Below are positions 36,260 through 44,465 of a stretch of 64,000 nt of DNA, piece by piece (positions within the stretch are counted from its first letter, which is position 1; each line of letters opens with the position of its first letter). Under the pieces are notes generated by a model. The model searched no databases. It was given only the letters and a program-made list of their open reading frames with translations, and was not told the DNA's origin. Source of the stretch: UBA2336 sp965227265 (GTDB lineage: Bacteria; Bacteroidota; Bacteroidia; Cytophagales; Cyclobacteriaceae). The position numbers and the translations under genes were made by a program. The stretch covers positions 3,162,001 through 3,226,000 of the forward strand of contig OZ245738.1 in assembly GCA_965227265.1 (NCBI GenBank), in the 5' to 3' direction.

Positions 36260-36640
36260 ATGTCAAAAAATGTAGTTTATTCAGCATCTGCGCCAGAACC
36301 GATTGGTCCATACAGCCAGGCAATCCAGGCAGGCAATATGCTTTTCATCAGCGGCCAGATTGCCATCCAGAAACCAACTGGCAAGTTGATCACCGATAAC
36401 ATTGAAGATGAAACCGTACAAGTGATGAAGAACCTGGGCGATATTTTAAATGCAGCAGGCTATGAATTCCGCCACGTGGTAAAGAGCACAATTTTCTTAC
36501 AGGATTTTAACGACTTCGCGAAAGTGAATGAAGTATATGGAAGAAGTTTCCCGCAGGATCCTCCAGCCCGCGAAACAGTTGAAGTAAGCAGGTTACCAAA
36601 AGATGTGAATATTGAAATTTCGTGTATAGCTGTGAAGTAG
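36260..36640 (+). CDS. ridA: RidA-family enamine/imine deaminase
   Basis: RidA hydrolyses reactive enamine and imine products of PLP enzymes such as threonine dehydratase. The 126-residue protein has the family features: SAPEPIGPYSQAI at the N-terminus, FISGQIA, the Arg in PPARETVEV, and the C-terminal VNIEISCIAVK. It is divergent from the 3HCDH-like gene, and its stop codon lies inside the first copy of a four-copy repeat. Confidence 0.93.
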   Translation: MSKNVVYSASAPEPIGPYSQAIQAGNMLFISGQIAIQKPTGKLITDNIEDETVQVMKNLGDILNAAGYEFRHVVKSTIFLQDFNDFAKVNEVYGRSFPQDPPARETVEVSRLPKDVNIEISCIAVK

Positions 36641-36717
36641 TTAGTATGCAGTAGTTAGTATTGAGAAGTGATCGTCACCTTCAAATACTAACTACTCAAT
36701 ACTATATACTAACTACT
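36636..36717. repeat. Four-copy nested 12-base repeat between ridA and glnS
   Basis: The 12-mer AGTAGTTAGTAT occurs at 36636-36647 and 36650-36661, and its exact reverse complement occurs at 36685-36696 and 36706-36717. The arms can fold into a long hairpin with a centre GTGA-TCG-TCAC. The first copy overlaps the ridA stop and the last covers most of the glnS stop. It may act as a two-way terminator or be a repeat-family element. Confidence 0.75.
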
Positions 36718-38380
36718 ACTTACTCTGCTTTGCCCACATATCCCGTAGCGTAACCGTACGATTAAATACAGGTTTGTCTTTTGTTGAATCTGTGTCAAAC
36801 GCAAAATAACCTTTCCTTAAAAACTGGTATCGTTCATTGGCTGTTGCTGAAAGTAAAGCAGGTTCAGCATAAACAGTTTGAACCTTTAACGATTCCGGGT
36901 TGAGATAATCTTTAAAGTCACCTTCCGCATCGCCAACATCCTCTACTTTGAAAAGTCTTTCGTATAATCGGGCTTCAACCGGCACGGCATGCTTTGCACA
37001 AACCCAATGGAGTGTTCCTTTCACATTAATGCCAGAAGTATCTGATCCGCTTTTGCTTTCCGGAATGTACGAGCAACGTAGTTCCGTAATTTTTCCAGCG
37101 CTGTCTTTTACAACTTCGTCACACTTAATAATATAGGCACTCTTTAACCGAACCATTTGTCCGGGCGCAAGTCGGAAGTATTTTTTAGGCGCAACTTCCA
37201 TGAAATCTTCTTCCTCGATCAAAATCTCACGACTGAATGGAACTTCACGCGTTCCACCAGTTGGATCTTCCGGGTTGTTCTCGCTCTCCAGCATTTCAAT
37301 CTTACCTTCCGGATAATTTGTGATCACAACTTTAATCGGATCGAATACAACCATTCTGCGCTGTGCCCTTTTGTTCAGATCTTCACGTACGCAAAATTCC
37401 AGCAAGCCAACATCGATCAGGTTCTCACGTTTCGCAATTCCAATACGATCGCAAAAATCCCGTATACTCGCAGGTGTATAGCCTCTTCTACGAACACCGC
37501 TTAACGTAGGCATGCGCGGATCATCCCACCCGCTCACGTGTTTTTCATTTACCAACTGCAAAAGCTTACGTTTACTCATAACTGTATACGTCATGTTCAG
37601 GCGCGCAAACTCATATTGATGCGATGGATAGATCTCCAATTTCTCAATAAACCAATCGTACAATGCACGATGCGGAATGAACTCCAGTGTGCAGATGCTA
37701 TGCGTAATGTTTTCAATCGAATCACTTTGCCCGTGCGCGAAATCATACATCGGATAAATGCACCATTTGTCTCCGGTGCGGTGATGGTGCGCATGCTTAA
37801 TACGGTACATCAATGGATCACGCATGTGCATGTTCGGATGTGCCATGTCAACTTTTGCGCGTAAAACTTTTTCTCCGTCTTTATATTTACCGGCACGCAT
37901 GTCCGCAAACATGGTCAGGTTTTCTTCAATCGTTCTGTTTCTGAATGGACTGTTGGTTCCGGGAGTTGTTGGTGTTCCTTTTTGTTTGGCAATCTCTTCG
38001 CTTGTGCTATCATCCACATACGCGAGATCTTTCTTAATCAGCGCTACAGCGAATTCATACATCTGCTCAAAATAATCCGAAGCATAAAGTTCTTCAGCCC
38101 AGCCAAAGCCAAGCCATTTGATATCATTCTTAATGCTGTCAACGTATTCGGTTTCTTCTGTTACCGGATTGGTATCATCAAAACGTAAATTGGTTTTGCC
38201 ACCGTACTTCAATGCAAGTCCAAAGTTCAGACAAATACTTTTTGCATGGCCCATGTGCAGGTAGCCATTCGGCTCGGGCGGAAAGCGCGTTGAAATGGTT
38301 TTATATTTTCCTTCCGCAAGGTCTTTTTCAACAATTTCTTCCAGAAAGTTCAAGCTCTTTTCATCCATACAGTTATCCAT
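36716..38380 (-). CDS. glnS: Glutamine-tRNA ligase
   Basis: GlnRS charges tRNA-Gln. The 554-residue protein has the class I signatures: PNGYLHMGHAK (HIGH motif) and TYTVMSKRKL (KMSKS motif), plus the beta-barrel anticodon-binding region to the C-terminus. Two starts are possible, ATG at 38380 or an in-frame ATG five codons later; the latter begins MDEKSLNF as in homologues. A predicted -7 box and a hairpin lie upstream. The gene is bracketed by inverted repeats on both sides. Confidence 0.95.
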   Translation of the reverse strand: MDNCMDEKSLNFLEEIVEKDLAEGKYKTISTRFPPEPNGYLHMGHAKSICLNFGLALKYGGKTNLRFDDTNPVTEETEYVDSIKNDIKWLGFGWAEELYASDYFEQMYEFAVALIKKDLAYVDDSTSEEIAKQKGTPTTPGTNSPFRNRTIEENLTMFADMRAGKYKDGEKVLRAKVDMAHPNMHMRDPLMYRIKHAHHHRTGDKWCIYPMYDFAHGQSDSIENITHSICTLEFIPHRALYDWFIEKLEIYPSHQYEFARLNMTYTVMSKRKLLQLVNEKHVSGWDDPRMPTLSGVRRRGYTPASIRDFCDRIGIAKRENLIDVGLLEFCVREDLNKRAQRRMVVFDPIKVVITNYPEGKIEMLESENNPEDPTGGTREVPFSREILIEEEDFMEVAPKKYFRLAPGQMVRLKSAYIIKCDEVVKDSAGKITELRCSYIPESKSGSDTSGINVKGTLHWVCAKHAVPVEARLYERLFKVEDVGDAEGDFKDYLNPESLKVQTVYAEPALLSATANERYQFLRKGYFAFDTDSTKDKPVFNRTVTLRDMWAKQSK

Positions 38381-38384
38381 TAAA

Positions 38385-38433
38385 GGTTAATAGTTATCAG
38401 AAAGTATCAACTGATAACGGATAACTATTAACC
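38385..38433 (-). promoter_or_regulatory. Inverted repeat in the probable glnS 5' leader
   Basis: GGTTAATAGTTATC (38385-38398) is the exact reverse complement of 38420-38433. An inner 8-base pair, GTTATCAG (38393-38400) with CTGATAAC (38411-38418), is an alternative that shares one arm. A minus-strand TACCTTTG -7 box lies at 38447-38440, so transcription would start near 38433 and place the whole repeat in the mRNA leader. Confidence 0.45.
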
Positions 38434-38439
38434 GGACAC

Positions 38440-38447
38440 CAAAGGTA
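38440..38447 (-). promoter_or_regulatory. -7 box (TACCTTTG) for glnS
   Basis: CAAAGGTA on the plus strand reads TACCTTTG on the minus strand, an exact TAnnTTTG box about 60 bases before the glnS start. No clear -33 TTG was found. Confidence 0.4.
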
Positions 38448-38573
38448 TGAAGGCGTTTTTGATTTTGACTGATTTTTTCACGCGAACGAGCGATTTCCAC
38501 GTCTTTTGTTGGTGAGCGGAGCGGTTAAATGTGGCTCGAACGTTTACCTTTACAGGATATTTTTGAACAATAA

Positions 38574-40085
38574 ATGAAAGACGTTCGCGTACGGTTTGCA
38601 CCCAGCCCAACAGGCGCTTTACACATTGGCGGAGTGCGGACAGCCCTTTATAATTACTTGCTTGCCCGACAGAATAACGGCACCATGATCCTTCGTATTG
38701 AAGACACCGATCAAGGTCGCTTTGTACCGGGAGCAGAAGAGTACATTTTACAATCACTCGCCTGGGTTGGAATTAAAATCGATGAAGGTGTTGGCGTTGG
38801 CGGGCCGCATGCTCCCTACCGTCAATCAGAACGAAAAGATATTTACAAACAATACGCGCAAAGGCTGATCGATGCCGGTCATGCCTATTATGCGTTTGAC
38901 ACCGAAGCGGAAATCGAAGCCATGCGCAAAGCCTCGCCCAATGCGCAATATGATGGAGCAACCCGGCTTCAAATGAAAAACTCGCTAACACTTTCCGCTA
39001 CAGAGGTTCAGCTAAGATTAGCAGCAGGTGAAAAATATGTTATTCGTTTACAAGTTCCCGCTAACCAAGAAGTAAAACTTAATGATCTTATTCGTGGAGA
39101 AGTAATCTTTAATTCATCCCAAGTAGATGATAAGGTTTTGATGAAGTCTGACGGAATGCCAACCTATCATTTGGCAAACGTTGTGGACGATTATCTAATG
39201 AAGATTTCACATGTGATCCGTGGTGAAGAGTGGCTGCCTTCTGCACCGCTACATGTTTTGCTTTACAAATTCTTAGGTTGGGAAAATGAAATGCCGCAAT
39301 TCGCGCACCTTCCTTTATTATTAAAGCCCGATGGAAATGGTAAGCTCAGCAAGCGCGCAGCCGATCAAATGGGTTTCCCAATCTTCCCATTAACGTGGAA
39401 AGATCCGGCAACCAATGAAGTAGCAAAAGGATTTAAAGAATCTGGTTATTTGCCGGAAGCATTGATCAACTTCCTTGCCTTCTTAGGCTGGAATCCGGGA
39501 ACAGAACAAGAAATTTTTTCGATGGAGGAATTGATTAACACTTTTTCTATTGAACGTATTAATAAGGCTGGGGCAAAATTCGATATTCAGAAAGCGCAAT
39601 GGTTCAATCAGCAATATGTTAAGGCTCAATCCAATGAAGAGCTGGCTGAGCAATTACTGAAAGAATCAGGACAAATCGTTTCAAAAGAAAATGCCATCAA
39701 GATTGTTTCCATTATGAAAGAGCGGGCAACATTCCCGCAAGACATTTGGGAACAGGGGAAATTCCTTTTCATTGCTCCTACACAATTCGATGAAAGTGTT
39801 GTGAGTAAAAAGTGGAATGACGAAGCGGTTAAAGTGCTGTCTGCTTACAAAGATGCGCTATCTAAAGAGTCATCGATTGATGCGGGTTCAGCTAAAAGTG
39901 TTTTAGACAATGCTGCTGCTTCAGTTAATGTAGGTGTCGGCAAAATCATGCAGGCATTACGCGTATCCGTTACCGGAAATGCTTCGGGGCCTGATTTGAT
40001 GATCACCATGGAAATTCTGGGAAAAGATGAAGTTGTAAAGCGTATCGGCTACGCATTGAATACACTCAAAGTAAAAGTTGCTTAA
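38574..40085 (+). CDS. gltX: Glutamate-tRNA ligase
   Basis: GluRS charges tRNA-Glu. The 503-residue protein has RFAPSPTGALHIGGVRTALYN at the N-terminus (HIGH as HIGG), RIEDTDQGRF, and NGKLSKRA as the KMSKS motif. Its length is typical. It is divergent from glnS. Because a separate GlnRS is present, it probably need not misacylate tRNA-Gln. The next gene, a small basic protein, begins 12 bases later. Confidence 0.96.
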   Translation: MKDVRVRFAPSPTGALHIGGVRTALYNYLLARQNNGTMILRIEDTDQGRFVPGAEEYILQSLAWVGIKIDEGVGVGGPHAPYRQSERKDIYKQYAQRLIDAGHAYYAFDTEAEIEAMRKASPNAQYDGATRLQMKNSLTLSATEVQLRLAAGEKYVIRLQVPANQEVKLNDLIRGEVIFNSSQVDDKVLMKSDGMPTYHLANVVDDYLMKISHVIRGEEWLPSAPLHVLLYKFLGWENEMPQFAHLPLLLKPDGNGKLSKRAADQMGFPIFPLTWKDPATNEVAKGFKESGYLPEALINFLAFLGWNPGTEQEIFSMEELINTFSIERINKAGAKFDIQKAQWFNQQYVKAQSNEELAEQLLKESGQIVSKENAIKIVSIMKERATFPQDIWEQGKFLFIAPTQFDESVVSKKWNDEAVKVLSAYKDALSKESSIDAGSAKSVLDNAAASVNVGVGKIMQALRVSVTGNASGPDLMITMEILGKDEVVKRIGYALNTLKVKVA

Positions 40086-40097
40086 CCTTTCAGTACG

Positions 40098-40307
40098 ATG
40101 GCAAAACAACCCGCTAAAAAAAAGAAACCAAAAGTTCATAAAGACCTTCAGGGATTTGAAGTTTCCATCAATCAGTTTGGTGAATTGAACTCCAACATGA
40201 ACATCGAAAAGATCAACGAGTTCCTCAACAAAAACGTTGACGATAAAAAACTCCTCGATCGTGATGAAACTGCCGATTTACCCAAAGGCAAAAAGAAAAG
40301 AAAATAA
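40098..40307 (+). CDS. Small basic conserved hypothetical protein
   Basis: This 69-residue protein begins and ends with Lys-rich tails (KKKKPK and GKKKRK). Its middle, DLQGFEVSINQFGELNSNMNIEKINEFLNKN, looks like a conserved block rather than random sequence. I do not recognise the function. The Lys-rich tails suggest binding to nucleic acid or ribosome. It lies 12 bases after gltX and 15 before the next gene, so it is part of the same transcript. Confidence 0.75.
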   Translation: MAKQPAKKKKPKVHKDLQGFEVSINQFGELNSNMNIEKINEFLNKNVDDKKLLDRDETADLPKGKKKRK

Positions 40308-40322
40308 TCTTTCGCAATTTCT

Positions 40323-41531
40323 ATGAAGTTAAAGCTTGGCATCATCCGCGAAGGAAAAAATCCTCCTGATAAGCGCGTTCCATTCACACCTGTTCAAACC
40401 GAGGAGATCGAACAACGTTTTCCGCACATGAAAGTTATCGTTCAAAAAAGTCCGTTGCGCTGCTTTAACGATGATGAATACAAGAATTTAGACATTGATG
40501 TTTCGGACGATGTTTCACATTGCGATGTGCTGATGGGCATTAAAGAAGTTCCGGTTGATCAACTTGTCGCAAACAAAACCTATTTGTTCTTTTCACACAC
40601 AATCAAGAAACAGCCTTATAATCAAAAGCTATTACAAGAAATCCTGAAAAAGAAAATCAGGTTAATTGATTACGAAACGTTAACCGACAGGCTCGGTAAC
40701 CGAATCGTTGCTTTTGGGCGTTTTGCCGGAATTGTTGGTGCTTACAACGGATTGTGGACTTATGGAAAACGTTACAATGCGTTCAACCTACGAAGGGCAT
40801 TTGAATGTTTTGATGTAAACGATCTGAAGCTTGAGCTCAGAAGGGTGAACCTTCCCCCCGTAAAAATTATTTTAACCGGTGCCGGTCGCGTAGGCAAAGG
40901 TTCTATGGAAACATTGGATACAGCCGGGATTCGCAAAGTCAGTCCACATGATTTTTTAACTCAAACGTTTAACGAACCGGTTTACGTACAGCTTGGAAGC
41001 GGTGATTATCATATCCGTAAAGATGGTGGACATTTTAACCGCGAGGAGTTTCATAAAAACCCGGAACGTTATAAATCTGATTTCTTAAAATTTACCAAAG
41101 TTGCTGATATCCTCATGGCGGGAGCATTTTGGAACCCGAAAGCACCTGTGCTTTTTACACAAGAAGATATGCTGGCGACTGATTTTAGAATTAAGATCAT
41201 TGCCGATATCACGTGCGACATTGGCGGATCAATTCCGAGTACAAAAAAGGCAAGCACAATTGCTGACCCAATTTATGATTACAATCCACAAACGGATTCT
41301 ATCGAACCAGCGCTATCCAACGACAAACTCGTTACGGTTATGGGGGTAGACAATCTTCCGTGCGAACTGCCGCGCAGCGCTTCCGAGGAATTCGGCCGCG
41401 ACCTGATTGATAAAATCTTACCCTTGTTTCTCAACGATGATCCGGATGCCATTTTACATCGCGGAACAATTGCCAAAGGCGGTGAACTGAACGACACATT
41501 TACGTATCTTTCAGATTATGCTGCGGGCTAG
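40323..41531 (+). CDS. Saccharopine dehydrogenase / alanine dehydrogenase-like oxidoreductase
   Basis: The 402-residue protein has an AlaDh/PNT N-terminal domain: MKLKLGIIREGKNPPDKRVPFTP is close to the start of that family. A Rossmann domain with ILTGAGRVGKGSMETL follows, and then ITCDIGGSIPST and a Pro/Asp-rich C-terminus. NAD-dependent saccharopine dehydrogenase (lysine-forming) is the nearest family by pattern. The actual substrate is uncertain. Its end overlaps the OmpA-family gene by 14 bases. Confidence 0.78.
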   Translation: MKLKLGIIREGKNPPDKRVPFTPVQTEEIEQRFPHMKVIVQKSPLRCFNDDEYKNLDIDVSDDVSHCDVLMGIKEVPVDQLVANKTYLFFSHTIKKQPYNQKLLQEILKKKIRLIDYETLTDRLGNRIVAFGRFAGIVGAYNGLWTYGKRYNAFNLRRAFECFDVNDLKLELRRVNLPPVKIILTGAGRVGKGSMETLDTAGIRKVSPHDFLTQTFNEPVYVQLGSGDYHIRKDGGHFNREEFHKNPERYKSDFLKFTKVADILMAGAFWNPKAPVLFTQEDMLATDFRIKIIADITCDIGGSIPSTKKASTIADPIYDYNPQTDSIEPALSNDKLVTVMGVDNLPCELPRSASEEFGRDLIDKILPLFLNDDPDAILHRGTIAKGGELNDTFTYLSDYAAG

Positions 41532-43107
41532 TTTACTTGGCTTTATTTTTTTCTTTCTCGTTGCCTTCGCACTTCAGGCACAATCCAAAACTTCACGTGA
41601 ACTGACCGTTCATAACGGAGATTTTAAAAAGGTTTCTTTTTCAAAAGCGTATTGGGCGGAAGAGCGGTACGACAATAAAAAACTACGGTTCAAAGGTAAA
41701 TTCCTGAAATGCACCACCCGTCAGAAAAATATTGATGTGTTCGAAAAAATAAAGATTGGTCAATGGACATATTATCATCCGAATGGTGTAATCAGTCGAA
41801 TTGAAAATTACACAAGCACAGAATCCTGTAATGAAAAAATCACACGCGAAGGTAAGTGGCAATACTTTAATCAGAAGGGCGAACTATATTATGAAGAACT
41901 ATTTAAGAACGACCTTGTAAATTCATCTCTTCTGGAAATTTATCGCGACAGTTCGCTTTACCAAAGCATTGCTACGGTTAATGGAAAGATCCAAACGGTA
42001 AATACCGTTACGGAAGAAACTTCAAATGATTATGTTCCTAACGGTGATTTCGAACTTTATAAGTACAAACCATTGCTCATTGTCAATTCCGGTCATAATA
42101 CAATAGATGAGCTTATTCCTGGCTGGATTTCACCAGACGGTACAAGTGCAGATTATTACAATTACAATCGAAAGGTTCAGGATGTTCCGGATCATTTCGA
42201 TAAAACAATAAGAGGCAATGGCTATGCCGGTATTCTGGTTTACAACAGCAGAAGGGAAAGTTATTCTGAACATCTTCAAACCAAGCTCAGAAAGAATCTC
42301 ACCAAAGGACAGAAGTATTGCCTGACGTTTGATGTCATGCTTTCCATTAATTCAGGATACTTCCTAGAAAAATTTGAAGCACAGTTCTCGCAAGATCCCT
42401 TTACTGTTAACGCTGATTCATCCCGGTCTGATAGTGCAAAAGTTGTCACCTATTATAACACATTCGATAACACCAATCGCTGGCAACAGCTTTGCAATTG
42501 CTTTAAAGCCGATGGATCAGAACAATACCTGACGCTTGGTTTATTTTCACTCACCGATGCCGGAGTAGCCAAAACAACCGAACGCTATAAAAGCCTCATG
42601 GATGTTAACGAAGCAGCGTATTACCTGATTGATAACGTTTCTGTTAAAGAGGTTAATGAAGACTTCATGTGCACCGAAAAACTTTTCGTAAAGAGATTGG
42701 AGAAAGAAAAACAGCAAAAGCTTAAGAACAACATTTTCAACATGCTGCTAACGGGCGAAAGCAAGGCTATCACGTTCAGAAATGTTCAGTTTGAAACAAA
42801 CCGGTCCGATTTAAAGCAGGAATCTTTTCCTGAGCTCGAACAACTAAAATCCTTCCTGGAAAACAGTAATGCCAGTATTGAAATAGCCGGATTCACCGAT
42901 AATGTTGGCCAAGCCGAGCTCAATCAAAATCTCTCACTCGCACGGGCTGAGTCAATAAAAACGTGGCTTATTAGTCGAGGCATAGAAGATACCCGGTTAT
43001 CAACCATTGGTTATGGAGCCTCAAATTTTGTTGCTGATAACAATACAGAAGCGAATCGGCAACTCAACAGGCGTGTAGAAATCCGATTGGTTAGCGCTTC
43101 GAACTAA
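41518..43107 (+). CDS. OmpA-family protein with MORN-like repeats
   Basis: The 529-residue protein has a signal peptide (about 1-22, ending ALQAQ). The next region has MORN-like turns (IGQWTYYHPNGVISRIENY and EGKWQYFNQKGELYYEE). A middle domain of about 200 residues contains the segment VPNGDFELYKYKP and looks like a carbohydrate-binding-type beta sandwich. The C-terminal OmpA domain has FETNRSDLKQES and IAGFTDNVGQAELNQNLSLARAES, with the peptidoglycan-binding Asp and the later NRRVEIRL Arg. It probably tethers the outer membrane to the wall. Confidence 0.85.
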   Translation: MLRASLLGFIFFFLVAFALQAQSKTSRELTVHNGDFKKVSFSKAYWAEERYDNKKLRFKGKFLKCTTRQKNIDVFEKIKIGQWTYYHPNGVISRIENYTSTESCNEKITREGKWQYFNQKGELYYEELFKNDLVNSSLLEIYRDSSLYQSIATVNGKIQTVNTVTEETSNDYVPNGDFELYKYKPLLIVNSGHNTIDELIPGWISPDGTSADYYNYNRKVQDVPDHFDKTIRGNGYAGILVYNSRRESYSEHLQTKLRKNLTKGQKYCLTFDVMLSINSGYFLEKFEAQFSQDPFTVNADSSRSDSAKVVTYYNTFDNTNRWQQLCNCFKADGSEQYLTLGLFSLTDAGVAKTTERYKSLMDVNEAAYYLIDNVSVKEVNEDFMCTEKLFVKRLEKEKQQKLKNNIFNMLLTGESKAITFRNVQFETNRSDLKQESFPELEQLKSFLENSNASIEIAGFTDNVGQAELNQNLSLARAESIKTWLISRGIEDTRLSTIGYGASNFVADNNTEANRQLNRRVEIRLVSASN

Positions 43108-43131
43108 GCTTTATACGTAAAATGTATTTAC

Positions 43132-43569
43132 CTATTTTACAAAGGCCCAGAGTACATTGAGTATAATCCACTCGCCATTTACTTTACCTAATTGTAAGTA
43201 GTCAAAAAACATATCCATTTTATTGGTTGTTACTTTTGCTAATGCAATCCCATTCGATATGTCATAAATCGTAACATCAGCCTTAAAAGGATCTGCTGGA
43301 TTTTTGTCTGGCATTTTTTTGCCGCTTTTCACATAACCAACAAGATCCTTCAATCCTATAGTTTGTATTTTAGAAGTACCTGAACGATCATCAATAATTC
43401 TCTTTACTAGATCTTTATGCAAACCCTTGGCAAGCCTGGTAGTATCCGCTGTGTAAAAGCCTTCTACATAATTTAATGCTGCTTGCTTAATAGCAATCTT
43501 ATCATTTTCTGATTGCGACACACCCATTAACGGCACGAGAAACAGAAAAATTCCGAATATTTTTTTCAT
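43132..43569 (-). CDS. Secreted lumazine-binding-like (NTF2 fold) protein
   Basis: The protein is about 145 residues with a signal peptide (MKKIFGIFLFLVPLMGVSQ) and a cone-shaped NTF2-like fold, seen in AALNYVEGFYTADTTRLAKGLH and the final strand NGEWIILNVLWAF. It fits the putative lumazine-binding family PF12893. Ligand and role are unknown. The start at 43569 is preferred over 43593 because it begins exactly at the basic signal-peptide N-terminus. Confidence 0.8.
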   Translation of the reverse strand: MKKIFGIFLFLVPLMGVSQSENDKIAIKQAALNYVEGFYTADTTRLAKGLHKDLVKRIIDDRSGTSKIQTIGLKDLVGYVKSGKKMPDKNPADPFKADVTIYDISNGIALAKVTTNKMDMFFDYLQLGKVNGEWIILNVLWAFVK

Positions 43570-43619
43570 AACTAAAAAGTTTAGTGATATCAAATCTATC
43601 TACTCCTCATTGTATAAAA

Positions 43620-43638
43620 ATCACCTTCCTAAGGTGAT
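43620..43638. repeat. Palindromic hairpin between divergent genes
   Basis: ATCACCTT (43620-43627) and AAGGTGAT (43631-43638) form an 8-bp inverted repeat around CCT. It lies between the divergent starts at 43569 and 43679 and could be an operator or a short hairpin. Function is unknown. Confidence 0.4.
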
Positions 43639-43678
43639 CGATTACAAATAAAGTGTTTGAATTCCTTACCTTTACAGT

Positions 43679-43984
43679 ATGTATTTATTTAATGAAACAG
43701 TGGGTATTGATGCCAGTGTAGAGCAGGCCTGGCTTACGTGGGCAAAATCCGTTTACGTTCCCGCTGTATTAAATACTCAACTTTTCACCGGATATAAGCT
43801 TTACAAAGTATTACACGAAAGTGAAGACGGAAGCATCTCCTATTCCATTCAGTTTTTCTCTCCTACGTTAGAAAATGTCGTCCAGTTTCTGGAATCTTTT
43901 GCGCCTCCATTAGTTGAGCTGCAACGGCAAAAGTTCAATCATAAGCACGTTGCCTTTCGCACACTGTTGGAAGAAGTAAAATAA
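43679..43984 (+). CDS. DUF4286 protein
   Basis: The 101-residue protein matches the DUF4286 family of Bacteroidota: MYLFNETVGIDASVEQAWLTW, the strand FTGYKLYKVL and a C-terminal GAPxLVEL-like block (APPLVELQRQKFNHKHVAF). The fold is ferredoxin-like, similar to small dimeric alpha/beta barrel proteins. The function is unknown. The stop codon is directly followed by the stop of the convergent GNAT gene, with no base between. Confidence 0.85.
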   Translation: MYLFNETVGIDASVEQAWLTWAKSVYVPAVLNTQLFTGYKLYKVLHESEDGSISYSIQFFSPTLENVVQFLESFAPPLVELQRQKFNHKHVAFRTLLEEVK

Positions 43985-44461
43985 TTACTTCTTGAGAAGT
44001 TGCTTGATTTGATCAATTTCAAGACTAGCATTGATCCATTCTCCATCAAGTTTAGCATTGTAATTTTTGCGATAGAAATTCAGCCCCGGTTCATTCCAAT
44101 CCAACACTTGCCAGATCATGCCTGAGCAGTTCTCATCCAATGCATGTTGCATGGTTCGATCGAACAACAATTTACCAATACCGTTGCCGCGTTCTTTTTC
44201 GGTAACTACGATGTCTTCCAGGTAAAGTCTTTTTCCTTTCCACGTTGAGTATCGCCAATAATATACTGATATTCCAACTATACCCTTTTCGTTTTCCGCT
44301 ACAAAAAATCCATAGATCGGATTAGGTCCAAAGCCGTCCTTCTCCATCAACTCCACAGTATTGTTTACTTCATGCGGAGCGCGCTCGTATAGTGCCAGTT
44401 CTTTAACTAATTCAAGAACACGTGGGAGGTCCTTCTTTTCGCCTGTGCGGATGTTAGTCAT
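43985..44461 (-). CDS. GNAT acetyltransferase, diamine (SSAT) type
   Basis: The 158-residue protein has the GNAT acetyl-CoA motif as VTEKERGNGIGKLL. It resembles eukaryotic spermidine/spermine acetyltransferases: DGFGPNPIYGFFVAE, YYWRYSTWKGKRLYLEDI and DWNEPGLNFYRK match that family closely. Acetylation of a diamine or thialysine is thus a reasonable guess, and a bacterial substrate is not proven. It ends directly at the convergent DUF4286 stop and starts 4 bases before the end of serS. Confidence 0.85.
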   Translation of the reverse strand: MTNIRTGEKKDLPRVLELVKELALYERAPHEVNNTVELMEKDGFGPNPIYGFFVAENEKGIVGISVYYWRYSTWKGKRLYLEDIVVTEKERGNGIGKLLFDRTMQHALDENCSGMIWQVLDWNEPGLNFYRKNYNAKLDGEWINASLEIDQIKQLLKK

Positions 44462-44465
44462 GTTC

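Noticed and set aside
37538..37864. Plus-strand reading frame opposite glnS
   Set aside because: It is a shadow of the glnS frame, with no domain, signal peptide or start signal.
43570..43593. Upstream start for the lumazine-binding-like gene
   Set aside because: It adds eight non-basic residues before a complete signal peptide that starts at 43569.
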